Assembly: GCA_030835825.1 (NCBI GenBank)
Contig: JAURRA010000017.1
Coordinates: forward strand, 1 to 64,000
Length of the DNA: 64,000 nt
Direction: 5' to 3'
DNA from: Flavobacteriaceae bacterium
GTDB lineage: Bacteria; Bacteroidota; Bacteroidia; Flavobacteriales; Flavobacteriaceae
In this document: positions 1 through 7,977 of the stretch, one piece after another
Numbering within the stretch: position 1 is the stretch's first letter
How the letters are laid out: every line of letters begins with the position of its first letter
Notes under the pieces: generated by a model
What the model was told of the DNA's origin: nothing
What the model saw: only the letters and a program-made list of their open reading frames with translations
Database searches by the model: none
Made by a program: the position numbers and the translations under genes

Positions 1-141
1 AATCACGCACTGTTTGGGCATCGTCACATAACCGAACCTGTCGATTGGGCCCAATCAGAAAGTCAGCCTCATGTAGGGATGCCGATTAAATTTTTGAGAA
101 CAAAGGAAGCGATAATCCCCCTAAATTTAACAATTTTTTAA
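1..141 (+). CDS. C-terminal end of an unidentified protein (partial)
   Basis: An open frame enters from the left edge and reads 46 codons to a TAA at 139-141. The peptide contains HITEPVDWAQ and QPHVGMPIKF and ends in LNLTIF. I do not recognise the family from this fragment. Its codon use and lack of internal stops look like real coding sequence. It is co-directional with the Lrp-type regulator 62 bases downstream, but the AT-rich gap suggests that gene has its own promoter. Confidence 0.55.
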   Translation, partial: NHALFGHRHITEPVDWAQSESQPHVGMPIKFLRTKEAIIPLNLTIF

Positions 142-203
142 TTTAAACCCCTAATTGATTATAATTATTCGTTTTATATTAGCATTTTGATAATAAAACT
201 CTA

Positions 204-683
204 ATGATGAAGATGCAATTGGACGATTTAGACAGACAGATACTCGATGTCCTTATAGAAAATACAAGAACTCCGTTTACGGATATCGCAAAAAGAATGG
301 GCGTGTCGGCGGGGACTATTCATATTAGAGTAAAAAAAATGGAAGACTCAGGAGTGATCAAGGGCTCTTCAATGACCATCGATTATGAAAAATTGGGATA
401 TGCATTTATTGCTTATGTCGGCATTTTCTTGAATAAAACATCTCATTCTCAGGAAGTTCTAAAGGCCTTGGATGCTATTCCTTTCGTCACTGTGGCTCAT
501 ATAACTACTGGAAAATTCAATATCTTTTGTAAAGTACGCGCCAAAAGTACAGCACATGCCAAGGAAATAATCTTCAGAATAGACGATATTGAAAGTGTGA
601 TGCGAACGGAAACTATGATTTCTCTAGAAGAAAGTATCAACGACAAAAAACGTCTGATGCATCATATTTTTGCCACGATTTAA
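204..683 (+). CDS. Lrp/AsnC family transcriptional regulator
   Basis: This is a 159-residue feast/famine regulator, the usual length for the family. Residues about 6-65 form the winged helix-turn-helix (LDDLDRQILDVLIENTR, then DIAKRMGVSAGTIHIRVKKM), and residues about 70-150 form the RAM ligand-binding and oligomerisation domain. Such proteins bind amino acids and act as dimers to octamers on promoters of amino-acid metabolism genes. Start codons ATG ATG and a third ATG lie within four codons; the first is used here. The TAA stop overlaps the aroB stop on the other strand in a TTAA tetranucleotide. Proline and alanine dehydrogenase genes lie nearby and are plausible targets, but that is inference. 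Confidence 0.9.
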   Translation: MMKMQLDDLDRQILDVLIENTRTPFTDIAKRMGVSAGTIHIRVKKMEDSGVIKGSSMTIDYEKLGYAFIAYVGIFLNKTSHSQEVLKALDAIPFVTVAHITTGKFNIFCKVRAKSTAHAKEIIFRIDDIESVMRTETMISLEESINDKKRLMHHIFATI

Positions 684-1774
684 ACGCCAGTATGGTAAAA
701 ATCAAAGCCTTTAGCGTATAACGATTGAGGCACATTGATGTCAATTACAGCTGTTCCAGGGGATTTTAACAATACAAATTTTGTTAATCCGTTGGAATTT
801 TTTTTATCAAAGATCAAAAGCTGTTCAATTTTTTGTTGCGCATCGGTATCAAATGATTCGATGCCGTAGTTGGTGACAACCACTTGTCTGATCTGCTGGG
901 CTACCGACCAATCTAAATCGGTTAGCTGTGTTGAAAAATAGGCGGCAAGCACCATGCCAACGCCAATAGACTCCCCGTGACTTAAAGCAGAGCTCGTGTG
1001 TTCTAGCCTAAAAGACTCTATGGCATGTCCAAAAGTATGGCCAAAGTTGAGAATTTTGCGTCGGTTCGCTTCAAAGGCATCGGCTTCAACAACTTTGAGT
1101 TTGATCTGCACCGAGTTTTTAATGATTGGCCCCCAGTCCGATACGTTTCTTGGGTCTAATGTTGAACAATGCTCCCAATAAGATTGATCACCAATCAAAC
1201 CATGTTTGATAACCTCGGCCCAACCACTAATGATTTCCTCTGGAGGCAAACTGTCCAAATATTGATCGTCTATCAGAATCATTTCGGGAAAATGCATCAT
1301 CCCAATTTGATTTTTCAACAACCCAAAATCTACTCCGGTTTTACCTCCTATGGCAGCATCCACCATGGCCAAAAGGGAAGTGGGGATATTGACAAACCTA
1401 ATGCCTCTCATGAAGGTTCCAGCTACAAAACCACCAATATCTGTGATTACTCCGCCGCCCAAGTTGATAAGCAAACTTTGGCGATCTGCTCCAAAATCAG
1501 ACAATTGTTGCCACAGGTGATTGCACTGTGCGATAGATTTTGATTGCTCCCCAGATGGAATACAAAGCTCAATAGGTTTTACATCCGAAGACCATTGCTC
1601 TAAAAATATTTCGACACAGCAGGCTCGAGTGTTACTATCCGTTAAAAGAAAGATCTTGGTGGGCTTAATTTGACCAATCAATAGGTCCAATTGTTTATAA
1701 GCAGGGCTTCCGAATGTTATGGAGGACGATAATGACTTTGAACTGTTCAATTGAACTGTGTTTTGTTGAGCCAA
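680..1774 (-). CDS. aroB: 3-dehydroquinate synthase AroB
   Basis: AroB converts DAHP to 3-dehydroquinate in the shikimate pathway, using NAD and a divalent metal. The 364-residue protein has the NAD-binding glycine motif GGGVITDIGGFVAG (residues 106-119), the conserved stretch PTSLLAMVDAAIGGKTGV (131-148), the metal-ligand glutamate in GWAEVIKHGL (about 184-193) and the metal histidines in NFGHTFGHAIE and LSHGES. The start is a TTG at 1774, because there is no in-frame ATG before the first conserved segment. It is transcribed convergently with the Lrp gene and divergently from proline dehydrogenase. Confidence 0.95.
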   Translation of the reverse strand: MAQQNTVQLNSSKSLSSSITFGSPAYKQLDLLIGQIKPTKIFLLTDSNTRACCVEIFLEQWSSDVKPIELCIPSGEQSKSIAQCNHLWQQLSDFGADRQSLLINLGGGVITDIGGFVAGTFMRGIRFVNIPTSLLAMVDAAIGGKTGVDFGLLKNQIGMMHFPEMILIDDQYLDSLPPEEIISGWAEVIKHGLIGDQSYWEHCSTLDPRNVSDWGPIIKNSVQIKLKVVEADAFEANRRKILNFGHTFGHAIESFRLEHTSSALSHGESIGVGMVLAAYFSTQLTDLDWSVAQQIRQVVVTNYGIESFDTDAQQKIEQLLIFDKKNSNGLTKFVLLKSPGTAVIDINVPQSLYAKGFDFYHTGV

Positions 1775-1814
1775 ATTACATTAATTATTTAAAAATAATA
1801 ATTCTCTATTTAGA

Positions 1815-1822
1815 TATATTTG
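1815..1822 (+). promoter_or_regulatory. Bacteroidota -7 promoter element for proline dehydrogenase
   Basis: TATATTTG matches the Bacteroidota -7 consensus TAnnTTTG. It ends only four bases before the first possible ATG (1827), so the transcript would be leaderless or would start translation at the ATG at 1836. I see no clear -33 TTTG at standard spacing. Confidence 0.45.
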
Positions 1823-1826
1823 TCGG

Positions 1827-3017
1827 ATGAAACGGATGCACTCAAAGGTGGACTTTGAAAATACAGAAGTAGCCTTCAGATTAAAAAGCAATAAGGCATT
1901 AAAGCGGGCGTATTGGCTTTTCCGTATGTTGTCTTTTCCTTTCTTGGTGAGATATGGCAATGCTTTTGTAAATAGTGCTTTACGCTGGCATTTGCCTGTA
2001 GTGCCTTTGGTCAAATGGACCGTATTCGACCATTTTTGCTGTGGTGAAACGCTCCATGATTGTGTGCCAATTTTAGATTCTTTGAACGAAGCAGGGGTTA
2101 AAAGTGTTTTGGACTATTCTGTGGAGGGGAAAGAGTCAGAACTTCAATTTGATCAAGCGCGCGATACCCTTCTTGAATTGATTGAATTTTCATCTGAAAA
2201 CCCATGTACTCCCATTGTGGTCTTTAAACCTACAGCATTTGGAAGATTCGATCTGTTTGTAAAGCAAGGGGAGGGCGCAGCTTTTGAGGCGGCAGAACAA
2301 CAAGAGTGGATGCGATTGCGGAATAGGTTTGATGTCGTTTGTAAGGCGGCGAGTGATAAACAAATGCCAGTACTGGTTGATGCCGAGGAGAGCTGGATGC
2401 AAGACGCGGCTGATCAATTGGTTCTCGAGATGATGAGAACTTATAATAAAGATCGCGCTATAGTTTATAATACGGCTCAACTCTACCGTAAGGATCGCAT
2501 GGATTATCTGCGGGAATTGCACGGACGTGCGGAACAAGAAGACTTTTTTGTGGGAATTAAATTGGTCAGAGGCGCCTATATGGAAAAGGAAAGGGCGCGC
2601 GCTGAAGCATTGGATTATCCTTCTCCAATCTGTATTTCCAAGGAAGCAACAGATGCAAACTTTGATCAGGCGCTGCGTTTTGTTGTGACTCACAGTGCGC
2701 GCATGGCCTTGTATTTGGGCACACATAATGAGAAAAGTACAGAATTAGCCGTCGCATTGATTTTGGACCATCAGATCGCTCCTAATGACCAAAGGTTTTG
2801 GTTTGGTCAGTTGTACGGCATGAGTGATCACTTGAGCTTTAATCTCGGTGCTGCGGGATTCAATGCTACCAAGTATATGCCTTTTGGCCCCATCAAGGAG
2901 GTTATTCCTTATTTGTCTCGTCGTGCCACAGAAAACACTTCGGTTTCTGGTCAGACAGGTAGGGAGTTAACACTGATCACTCAAGAATTGAAGCGAAGAA
3001 AACTCAGCGCTACTTAG
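1827..3017 (+). CDS. proline dehydrogenase
   Basis: This FAD-dependent enzyme oxidises proline to pyrroline-5-carboxylate and feeds electrons to the quinone pool. It is the 396-residue monofunctional form, without the P5C dehydrogenase half of PutA. The TIM-barrel signature is present: FVGIKLVRGAYMEKE (241-255), YLGTHNEKS (296-304), FGQLYGMSDHLSFNLG (327-341) and the substrate-binding RRATENTSV (365-373). An ATG at 1836 (residue 4) is an equally good start and better fits the promoter position. Its end overlaps the DUF4258 gene tail-to-tail by 8 bases. It lies beside alanine dehydrogenase and porX, suggesting an amino-acid catabolism neighbourhood. Confidence 0.93.
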   Translation: MKRMHSKVDFENTEVAFRLKSNKALKRAYWLFRMLSFPFLVRYGNAFVNSALRWHLPVVPLVKWTVFDHFCCGETLHDCVPILDSLNEAGVKSVLDYSVEGKESELQFDQARDTLLELIEFSSENPCTPIVVFKPTAFGRFDLFVKQGEGAAFEAAEQQEWMRLRNRFDVVCKAASDKQMPVLVDAEESWMQDAADQLVLEMMRTYNKDRAIVYNTAQLYRKDRMDYLRELHGRAEQEDFFVGIKLVRGAYMEKERARAEALDYPSPICISKEATDANFDQALRFVVTHSARMALYLGTHNEKSTELAVALILDHQIAPNDQRFWFGQLYGMSDHLSFNLGAAGFNATKYMPFGPIKEVIPYLSRRATENTSVSGQTGRELTLITQELKRRKLSAT

Positions 3018-3381
3018 GATTGATTTCCAGTACAGTGGCTGTTTTGTCGCAATTCTCAATCCGTATCGCCCGCAGTTTATTCTCGCTGTTGTTTTCAATC
3101 AGGTAGATTTTACAACTGTCGGGTTTTGTGTTGCTTTTTGAGAAATTGATTTTTCCCTTTTTGACTAAATCTGCGATGAGTGCCTCACTGATATCTAAGG
3201 TTTGCATAGTCAAAAAAACATCTTCCGAAAATCGAAGATTTTTTAAATTGATATTTTTACTGACTCTGGCTTGGGGGCTGTAAGAGCATGACGTCTTTTT
3301 TCCACTAAGAAAAAAAGACAAAAAGATTAATCCGATGGCAAATCCTCCGAGATAGTAGCCTAAGCGGTGTATAAAATTCAT
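3010..3381 (-). CDS. DUF4258-type membrane-anchored protein
   Basis: This is a 123-residue protein with one N-terminal membrane segment (about residues 8-27, GYYLGGFAIGLIFLSFFLSG) followed by a soluble domain with the CSYSPQARVSKNI start and a DSCKIYLIE strand. This layout matches the small DUF4258 proteins that follow alanine dehydrogenase in Flavobacteriia. The function is unknown. It lies 14 bases after ald on the same strand and is probably the last gene of the porX-tsaE-ald operon. The two cysteines after the membrane segment and in DSCK are visible, but no catalytic motif is. Confidence 0.8.
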   Translation of the reverse strand: MNFIHRLGYYLGGFAIGLIFLSFFLSGKKTSCSYSPQARVSKNINLKNLRFSEDVFLTMQTLDISEALIADLVKKGKINFSKSNTKPDSCKIYLIENNSENKLRAIRIENCDKTATVLEINPK

Positions 3382-3395
3382 CCCTCAAAAGTAAT

Positions 3396-4595
3396 TTAAA
3401 AAATAAACAAGTTGGGATCTTTGTAGTCTAAATCGAACCATTTACAAACTGATGGATTGGTCCAAACACCATGGTAACAGTAGAGCCCTGTTTTTAAACT
3501 ACGGTTAAATCGAATAGCTTGCTCTAGGCCACCATTTTGAGCGATGTCTATCAAATAGGGTGTGAGTAAATTGCTCATAGCAGTAGAAGCCGTTTGAGCA
3601 TAACGCGAAGGAATATTGGTCACTCCATAATGGATGACTCCATGTTTGACAATAACGGGTTTTTGATGACTCGTGACTTCACTGGTTTCAAAATTGCCAC
3701 CCATATCAATACTGATGTCTATAATGACACTGCCTGCTTTCATTTGTCTTACAGTATCTTCATCGACCAGGATAGGAGCGCGGTTTTTACCTCGAACAGC
3801 GCCAATAGCAACATCACAGCTTAATAAAGCCTGCTTAAGTGATTTTTGTTGCAGAGCAACCGTGTAAACATTATGGCCCAATTTGGATTTGACACGTCGC
3901 AATTTGATAGGTGAGTGGTCAAAAATTTTAACACTTGCACCCAGACCAATGGCAGATTGAGCGGCAAAAAAACCTGCTGTTCCAGCGCCAATGACTACCA
4001 CTTCCGTGGGGGCCACACCGCAAATATTCCCTAATAACATCCCTTTGCCAAACTTGGTGTCACCCAAAAATTCAGCCGCAATTAAGGATGACGCGTTGCC
4101 AGCAATTTCACTCAATTGTCGAACAATAGGGAAAGCACCAGAATCGTCTTGTATGAATTCATAGGCCAAAGCGGTGACTTTCCGTTTACTCAAAGCTTTA
4201 AAATATTGAGCAGACTGTGTTTTTAATTGCAAAGCTGAAATCAAAATTGACTTTTCATTCAGCCATGCAATCTCCTCCATGGTCGGGGGATTTACCTTGA
4301 GAACAATGGAGGAGCCAAAAACTTTAGCTCTATTCGATGTAATTTCAGCCCCAGCTAAACTGTATTCTTCATTGCTGTAGTTCGAATTATCGCCAGCACC
4401 AGATTCTATCAAGACCTTGTGATTGTGGCAACTCAGGGTGTAAACAGCCTCAGGAGACAGACAAACGCGATTTTCGTTGGCTTCGCTTTCTTTCGGAATG
4501 CCAATGGTGAGTGACTGCTGAGAAGAAGATAGTTCAAGACGCTCCTCTAAAGGAAGCAACTCTTGTTTTGAAAATGGTGTCAGTCTTTCACTCAT
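3396..4595 (-). CDS. ald: alanine dehydrogenase
   Basis: This enzyme belongs to the alanine dehydrogenase / PntA N-terminal family and reversibly deaminates alanine to pyruvate with NAD. The 399-residue protein shows the N-terminal substrate-domain signature GIPKESEANENRVCLSPEAV (32-51) and a Rossmann motif GAGTAGFFAAQSA (203-215) with an acidic residue (FDHS) at the end of the next strand, as expected for NAD rather than NADP. About 30 extra N-terminal residues precede the family start. It lies 50 bases after tsaE in the same operon and 14 bases before DUF4258. Ald is the best call, although Bacteroidota members of this family diverge from the classical Bacillus enzyme. Confidence 0.88.
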   Translation of the reverse strand: MSERLTPFSKQELLPLEERLELSSSQQSLTIGIPKESEANENRVCLSPEAVYTLSCHNHKVLIESGAGDNSNYSNEEYSLAGAEITSNRAKVFGSSIVLKVNPPTMEEIAWLNEKSILISALQLKTQSAQYFKALSKRKVTALAYEFIQDDSGAFPIVRQLSEIAGNASSLIAAEFLGDTKFGKGMLLGNICGVAPTEVVVIGAGTAGFFAAQSAIGLGASVKIFDHSPIKLRRVKSKLGHNVYTVALQQKSLKQALLSCDVAIGAVRGKNRAPILVDEDTVRQMKAGSVIIDISIDMGGNFETSEVTSHQKPVIVKHGVIHYGVTNIPSRYAQTASTAMSNLLTPYLIDIAQNGGLEQAIRFNRSLKTGLYCYHGVWTNPSVCKWFDLDYKDPNLFIF

Positions 4596-4645
4596 AGCAG
4601 ATATCGTCTTTGATATGACAAAGTAACAAAAAATAAGTGTTCAGA

Positions 4646-5065
4646 CTATCTTTCAATAGTCAACCGTCTTGAATCATCGGGATTCACTTCGATTCTCAAG
4701 TTTATGGCGTTTTGAGGAAGTAAAGCTTTGGCCAATTCAGGCCATTCAATCAGAACCAAACTCATATTATCGATATACATATCAAATCCAAGATCGGTCA
4801 ATTCTTGGACAGACTCCAATCGATATAAGTCGAAATGATGGACCATACCATTCTTGGTTTGATAGCTATTCACAATTGAAAAAGTAGGACTACTGACTGT
4901 GTCCTCTGTTTCCAAATCGAATAACAAGGCTTTGATCAGTGTAGTTTTGCCCGAACCCATTGGGCCATCGACAGCAAGAACATCGCCAAAACCTATGTTT
5001 TCTTTTAAGAATGCAACGGCACGGTCTATAGTATTCAACCGATAAGTCAATGTTAGCTTTGTCAT
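4646..5065 (-). CDS. tsaE: tRNA threonylcarbamoyladenosine synthesis ATPase TsaE
   Basis: TsaE is the small P-loop ATPase that works with TsaB and TsaD to make t6A at position 37 of ANN-decoding tRNAs. The Walker A is GPMGSGKTTL (about residues 34-43 in the 139-residue form), followed by SSPTFSIVNSY, HFDLYRL and LIEWPE, all typical of the family. I prefer the ATG at 5065, which overlaps the porX stop as ATGA. An upstream in-frame ATG at 5080 would add five residues. The 4-base overlap implies translational coupling to porX. Confidence 0.93.
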   Translation of the reverse strand: MTKLTLTYRLNTIDRAVAFLKENIGFGDVLAVDGPMGSGKTTLIKALLFDLETEDTVSSPTFSIVNSYQTKNGMVHHFDLYRLESVQELTDLGFDMYIDNMSLVLIEWPELAKALLPQNAINLRIEVNPDDSRRLTIER

Positions 5066-6618
5066 GGTTTCGGATCGCATATAATTATTGGAACAATCAT
5101 TTCTTCTAGGGAAACACCCCCATGCTGGAAACTGTTGCGGTAATAATTGACAAAATAATTGTAGTTATTGGGGTACACAAAAAAGAAATCAGACTTCGCA
5201 AATACAAAAGAACTGTTCATTGTGAGGGAAGGTAGGCCAAGGCTATTGGGCTCCTTTGATACCATAGCGTCTTTTTCGTTAAAGGTTAGGCTTCGACCAG
5301 TTTTATATCTGAGATTGATACTGGTTTCTCGGTCGCCAATCAACTTTGAAGGATGTTTGACGTTGATGGTGCCATGATCGGTAGTTAGAATGAGTTTAAA
5401 TCCCATTTCTCGCGCGTGGTGAATGATTTTTAGTAGGGGCGAGTGACTAAACCAACTTTTAGTTACCGATCGATAGGCCTTGTCATCGGCCGCCAATTCT
5501 TTGATTACTTCCACCTCTGTTTTAGCGTGGGATAGGGTGTCTACAAAATTATAGACAATCACATTTAAATCGTGATTGGCCAGTTCAGAGCTTTGTTGTG
5601 CGAGTTTTTGAGCCGCTTTGACATTAGTTATTTTATGATATGAATGACTAAAACGCTCTAATCCTAAGCGCTTCATTTGTGCATCTAAAAATGCAGCTTC
5701 AGACAAGTTTTTACCACCTTCATCGATATCATCCTTCCAAAGATCTGGGTGTTTCTTTTTCATATCAAGTGGCGTCAATCCAGAGAAAAGGGCGTTTCGA
5801 GCATATTGTGTTGCCGTCGGAAGAATACTGAAATAAGGGATTTCTGCTTTTGGGGTGTAGTATTCTGAAACTACAGGCGCAATGGTTCGCCATTGGTCAT
5901 ACCTCAAGTTGTCAATCACTACCAACAGTGTCGATTGTTCTTTACTCAATTCGGGGGCAATATATTTTCTGAACAATTGATGGGATAGAATGGGTCCCGA
6001 TTCAGGATTGTTGAACCAATGGGCATAATTGTTTTCAATAAATTTACCAAAGGCCAGATTGGCTTCGGTTTTTTGAGCCATCATGATTTCTTGTAACGTG
6101 TCGTCCCTACTGTTCTCAAGCTCTAATTCCCAGTATATTAGTTGTTGGTATAAGGCTGTCCAGTCTTGGTAGGTTTTGACGGATGTCATTTCCATTGAAA
6201 TATCCCGAAAGGCTTTTTGATAGCGACTCGTGACCTGCTCGGACACCAATCGCGAGTGGTCCAAGTTTTTTTTAAGACTCAGTAAAATTTGATTTGGATT
6301 AAGGGGTTTGATTAAGTAGTCCGCAATTTTTTGTCCAATGGCTTCTTCCATCAAGGACTCTTCTTCGTTTTTGGTAATCATGACCACAGGAAGGTCAGGA
6401 TGTTTGGTTTTGATTAGATTTAAGGTTTCGAGACCAGATAATCCCGGCATGTTTTCATCCAAAAAAACGATATCGTAAGATTTGTTTTCTAAACAGTCAA
6501 GAGCGTCAGCACCGCTCTGGCAAGCTTCTACCTCGTAGTTTTTAGATGCTAAGAATAGGATGTGGGAGCGTAAAAGGTCAATTTCATCGTCTGCCCAAAG
6601 AATTTGTATGGTCGTCAT
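5062..6618 (-). CDS. porX: PorX response regulator with PglZ domain
   Basis: PorX regulates the type IX secretion system and gliding in Bacteroidota, in partnership with the PorY histidine kinase and the SigP sigma factor. The 518-residue protein has a receiver domain at about 1-120, with acidic pocket D10/D11, phosphoacceptor D54 in IVFLDENMPG and conserved lysine in YLIKPL. A helical linker follows, then a PglZ-type alkaline-phosphatase-fold domain from about residue 220, with VVIDNLRYDQW, LPTATQYARNALFSG and ILTTDHGT. The family has phosphodiesterase activity on oligonucleotides. No DNA-binding domain is visible. No PorY or T9SS structural genes lie in the window. It heads the porX-tsaE-ald operon. 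Confidence 0.93.
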   Translation of the reverse strand: MTTIQILWADDEIDLLRSHILFLASKNYEVEACQSGADALDCLENKSYDIVFLDENMPGLSGLETLNLIKTKHPDLPVVMITKNEEESLMEEAIGQKIADYLIKPLNPNQILLSLKKNLDHSRLVSEQVTSRYQKAFRDISMEMTSVKTYQDWTALYQQLIYWELELENSRDDTLQEIMMAQKTEANLAFGKFIENNYAHWFNNPESGPILSHQLFRKYIAPELSKEQSTLLVVIDNLRYDQWRTIAPVVSEYYTPKAEIPYFSILPTATQYARNALFSGLTPLDMKKKHPDLWKDDIDEGGKNLSEAAFLDAQMKRLGLERFSHSYHKITNVKAAQKLAQQSSELANHDLNVIVYNFVDTLSHAKTEVEVIKELAADDKAYRSVTKSWFSHSPLLKIIHHAREMGFKLILTTDHGTINVKHPSKLIGDRETSINLRYKTGRSLTFNEKDAMVSKEPNSLGLPSLTMNSSFVFAKSDFFFVYPNNYNYFVNYYRNSFQHGGVSLEEMIVPIIICDPKP

Positions 6619-6686
6619 AGATTGATCTAAATCTTAAAGTTATTGTTATACCAGCTCTCAAGGAGTCCGGTAATAGTGCTAATCAC

Positions 6687-6694
6687 TATATTTG
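6687..6694 (+). promoter_or_regulatory. -7 promoter element for the HD protein gene
   Basis: TATATTTG matches TAnnTTTG. It sits 32 bases before the ATG at 6727, in the gap divergent from porX, and it supports choosing that start over the upstream in-frame codon at 6643, which would lie before the promoter. Confidence 0.45.
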
Positions 6695-6726
6695 CTATCC
6701 ACAGTCCGAACCTTGAACCTTCGATT

Positions 6727-7953
6727 ATGACATCAACACGCAAACTTAAGATTTTCAACGATCCAATTTACGGTTTTATTGCCATACCAAACGTGCTGAT
6801 TTTTAATTTGATTGAACATCCTTATTTTCAGAGATTAAGAAGAATAAGTCAAATGGGATTATCTAGTTTGGTTTACCCTGGGGCCCATCACTCGCGTTTC
6901 CATCATGCCATAGGTAGTATGCATCTGATGACCAAGGCCATCGAAACCTTGCGTTTTAAAGGTGTAGTTATTTCTGAGGATGAGGAAAAGGCCCTGTTGG
7001 CGGCTATTTTACTCCACGACATTGGTCACGGACCGTTTAGTCATACTTTGGAGCATAGCATTATTGAAAACTGCTCACATGAAGCCTTGTCTCTTTTTAT
7101 TATGGAATCTTTAAATAAAACTTTTGATGGTGCATTGAGTCTGGCCATTCAAATGTTCAAAGGCGAGTATCACCGTGCATTTTGTCATGAATTACTCAAT
7201 GGTCAATTCGACATGGATCGGGCAGATTATCTGAAGCGCGATAGCTTTTTCACCGGTGTTTCCGAAGGAAATATCAATAGTGATCGCTTGATTTTGATGT
7301 TAAATGTGGTAGATGATCATCTGGTAATCGAAGAAAACGGTATTTTCCCCTTAGAGAAGTTCCTAACGGCTAGAAGATTGATGTATTGGCAAGTTTATCT
7401 GCATAAGACTAGCCTGGCAGCAGAGCAATTGTTAACCTTGGCTTTGAAAAGAGCTAAGGAATTGTCACTAGTGCATTTTGATTTAAAAGTCAGCGGGCCT
7501 TTAGCCTATTTTTTAGACCGTCAAATTGATCAAAACAATTTCGACCAAGAAGCTATCGATGCCTTTGTACAGTTGGATGATTACGATATCATGTATGCAA
7601 TCAAAATGTGGCAATATACTGATGATCTAATATTAGCAAATTTATGCCAAATGATAGTGCAAAGAAGGTTGCCCAAAGTAGAAATTAAAAAGTCGCCCAT
7701 ATCAACTGTTCTTCTCAGAGAGCGGCTCACAGCTTTTCAGGAGTCGTCCCATTTGAGTGAAAAGGAAGCGGTATACTTTGTTTTTAAAGGAGAGATTTCG
7801 AACCAAGCTTACAATACCAATGATAAATTGAGAATACTCATGAAAAACGGAAAAGTTACCAGTTTTCAAAAGGCATCAGATCAGTTTAGCACTGTGATAA
7901 TGAACGAGCCCACGGTCAGATACTTTATGTGTTATCCAAAAGGTTTAGTTTAG
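6727..7953 (+). CDS. HD-domain phosphohydrolase (SAMHD1/dGTPase-like)
   Basis: The 408-residue protein carries an HD-superfamily metal site: H in RFHHAIGSMHL (about 57-67), the HD pair in ILLHDIGHGPFSHTLEH (94-110), and a downstream D in FDMDRADYLKRD. This architecture belongs to the COG1078 family, related to dNTP triphosphohydrolases; the substrate in this lineage is not established. I start at the ATG at 6727 because homologues begin near KIFNDPIYGFI, and the 28 upstream codons form a poor N-terminus lying across the promoter. The gene always seems to precede lpxD in Flavobacteriia, which is context rather than proof of a lipid A role. Confidence 0.88.
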   Translation: MTSTRKLKIFNDPIYGFIAIPNVLIFNLIEHPYFQRLRRISQMGLSSLVYPGAHHSRFHHAIGSMHLMTKAIETLRFKGVVISEDEEKALLAAILLHDIGHGPFSHTLEHSIIENCSHEALSLFIMESLNKTFDGALSLAIQMFKGEYHRAFCHELLNGQFDMDRADYLKRDSFFTGVSEGNINSDRLILMLNVVDDHLVIEENGIFPLEKFLTARRLMYWQVYLHKTSLAAEQLLTLALKRAKELSLVHFDLKVSGPLAYFLDRQIDQNNFDQEAIDAFVQLDDYDIMYAIKMWQYTDDLILANLCQMIVQRRLPKVEIKKSPISTVLLRERLTAFQESSHLSEKEAVYFVFKGEISNQAYNTNDKLRILMKNGKVTSFQKASDQFSTVIMNEPTVRYFMCYPKGLV

Positions 7954-7972
7954 TTCAATTTTTATACTTTTG
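7944..7972 (+). promoter_or_regulatory. putative promoter of the lipid A operon
   Basis: A TTTA at 7944-7947 is followed after 17 bases by TACTTTTG at 7965-7972, close to the Bacteroidota TTTG / TAnnTTTG pair. The -7 box ends five bases before the lpxD ATG, so transcription would begin at or next to the start codon. Confidence 0.45.
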
Positions 7973-7977
7973 CAAAG

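Noticed and set aside
2190-2726. A 178-codon minus-strand frame
   Set aside because: It lies inside proline dehydrogenase, antisense to its conserved core, and has no family features.
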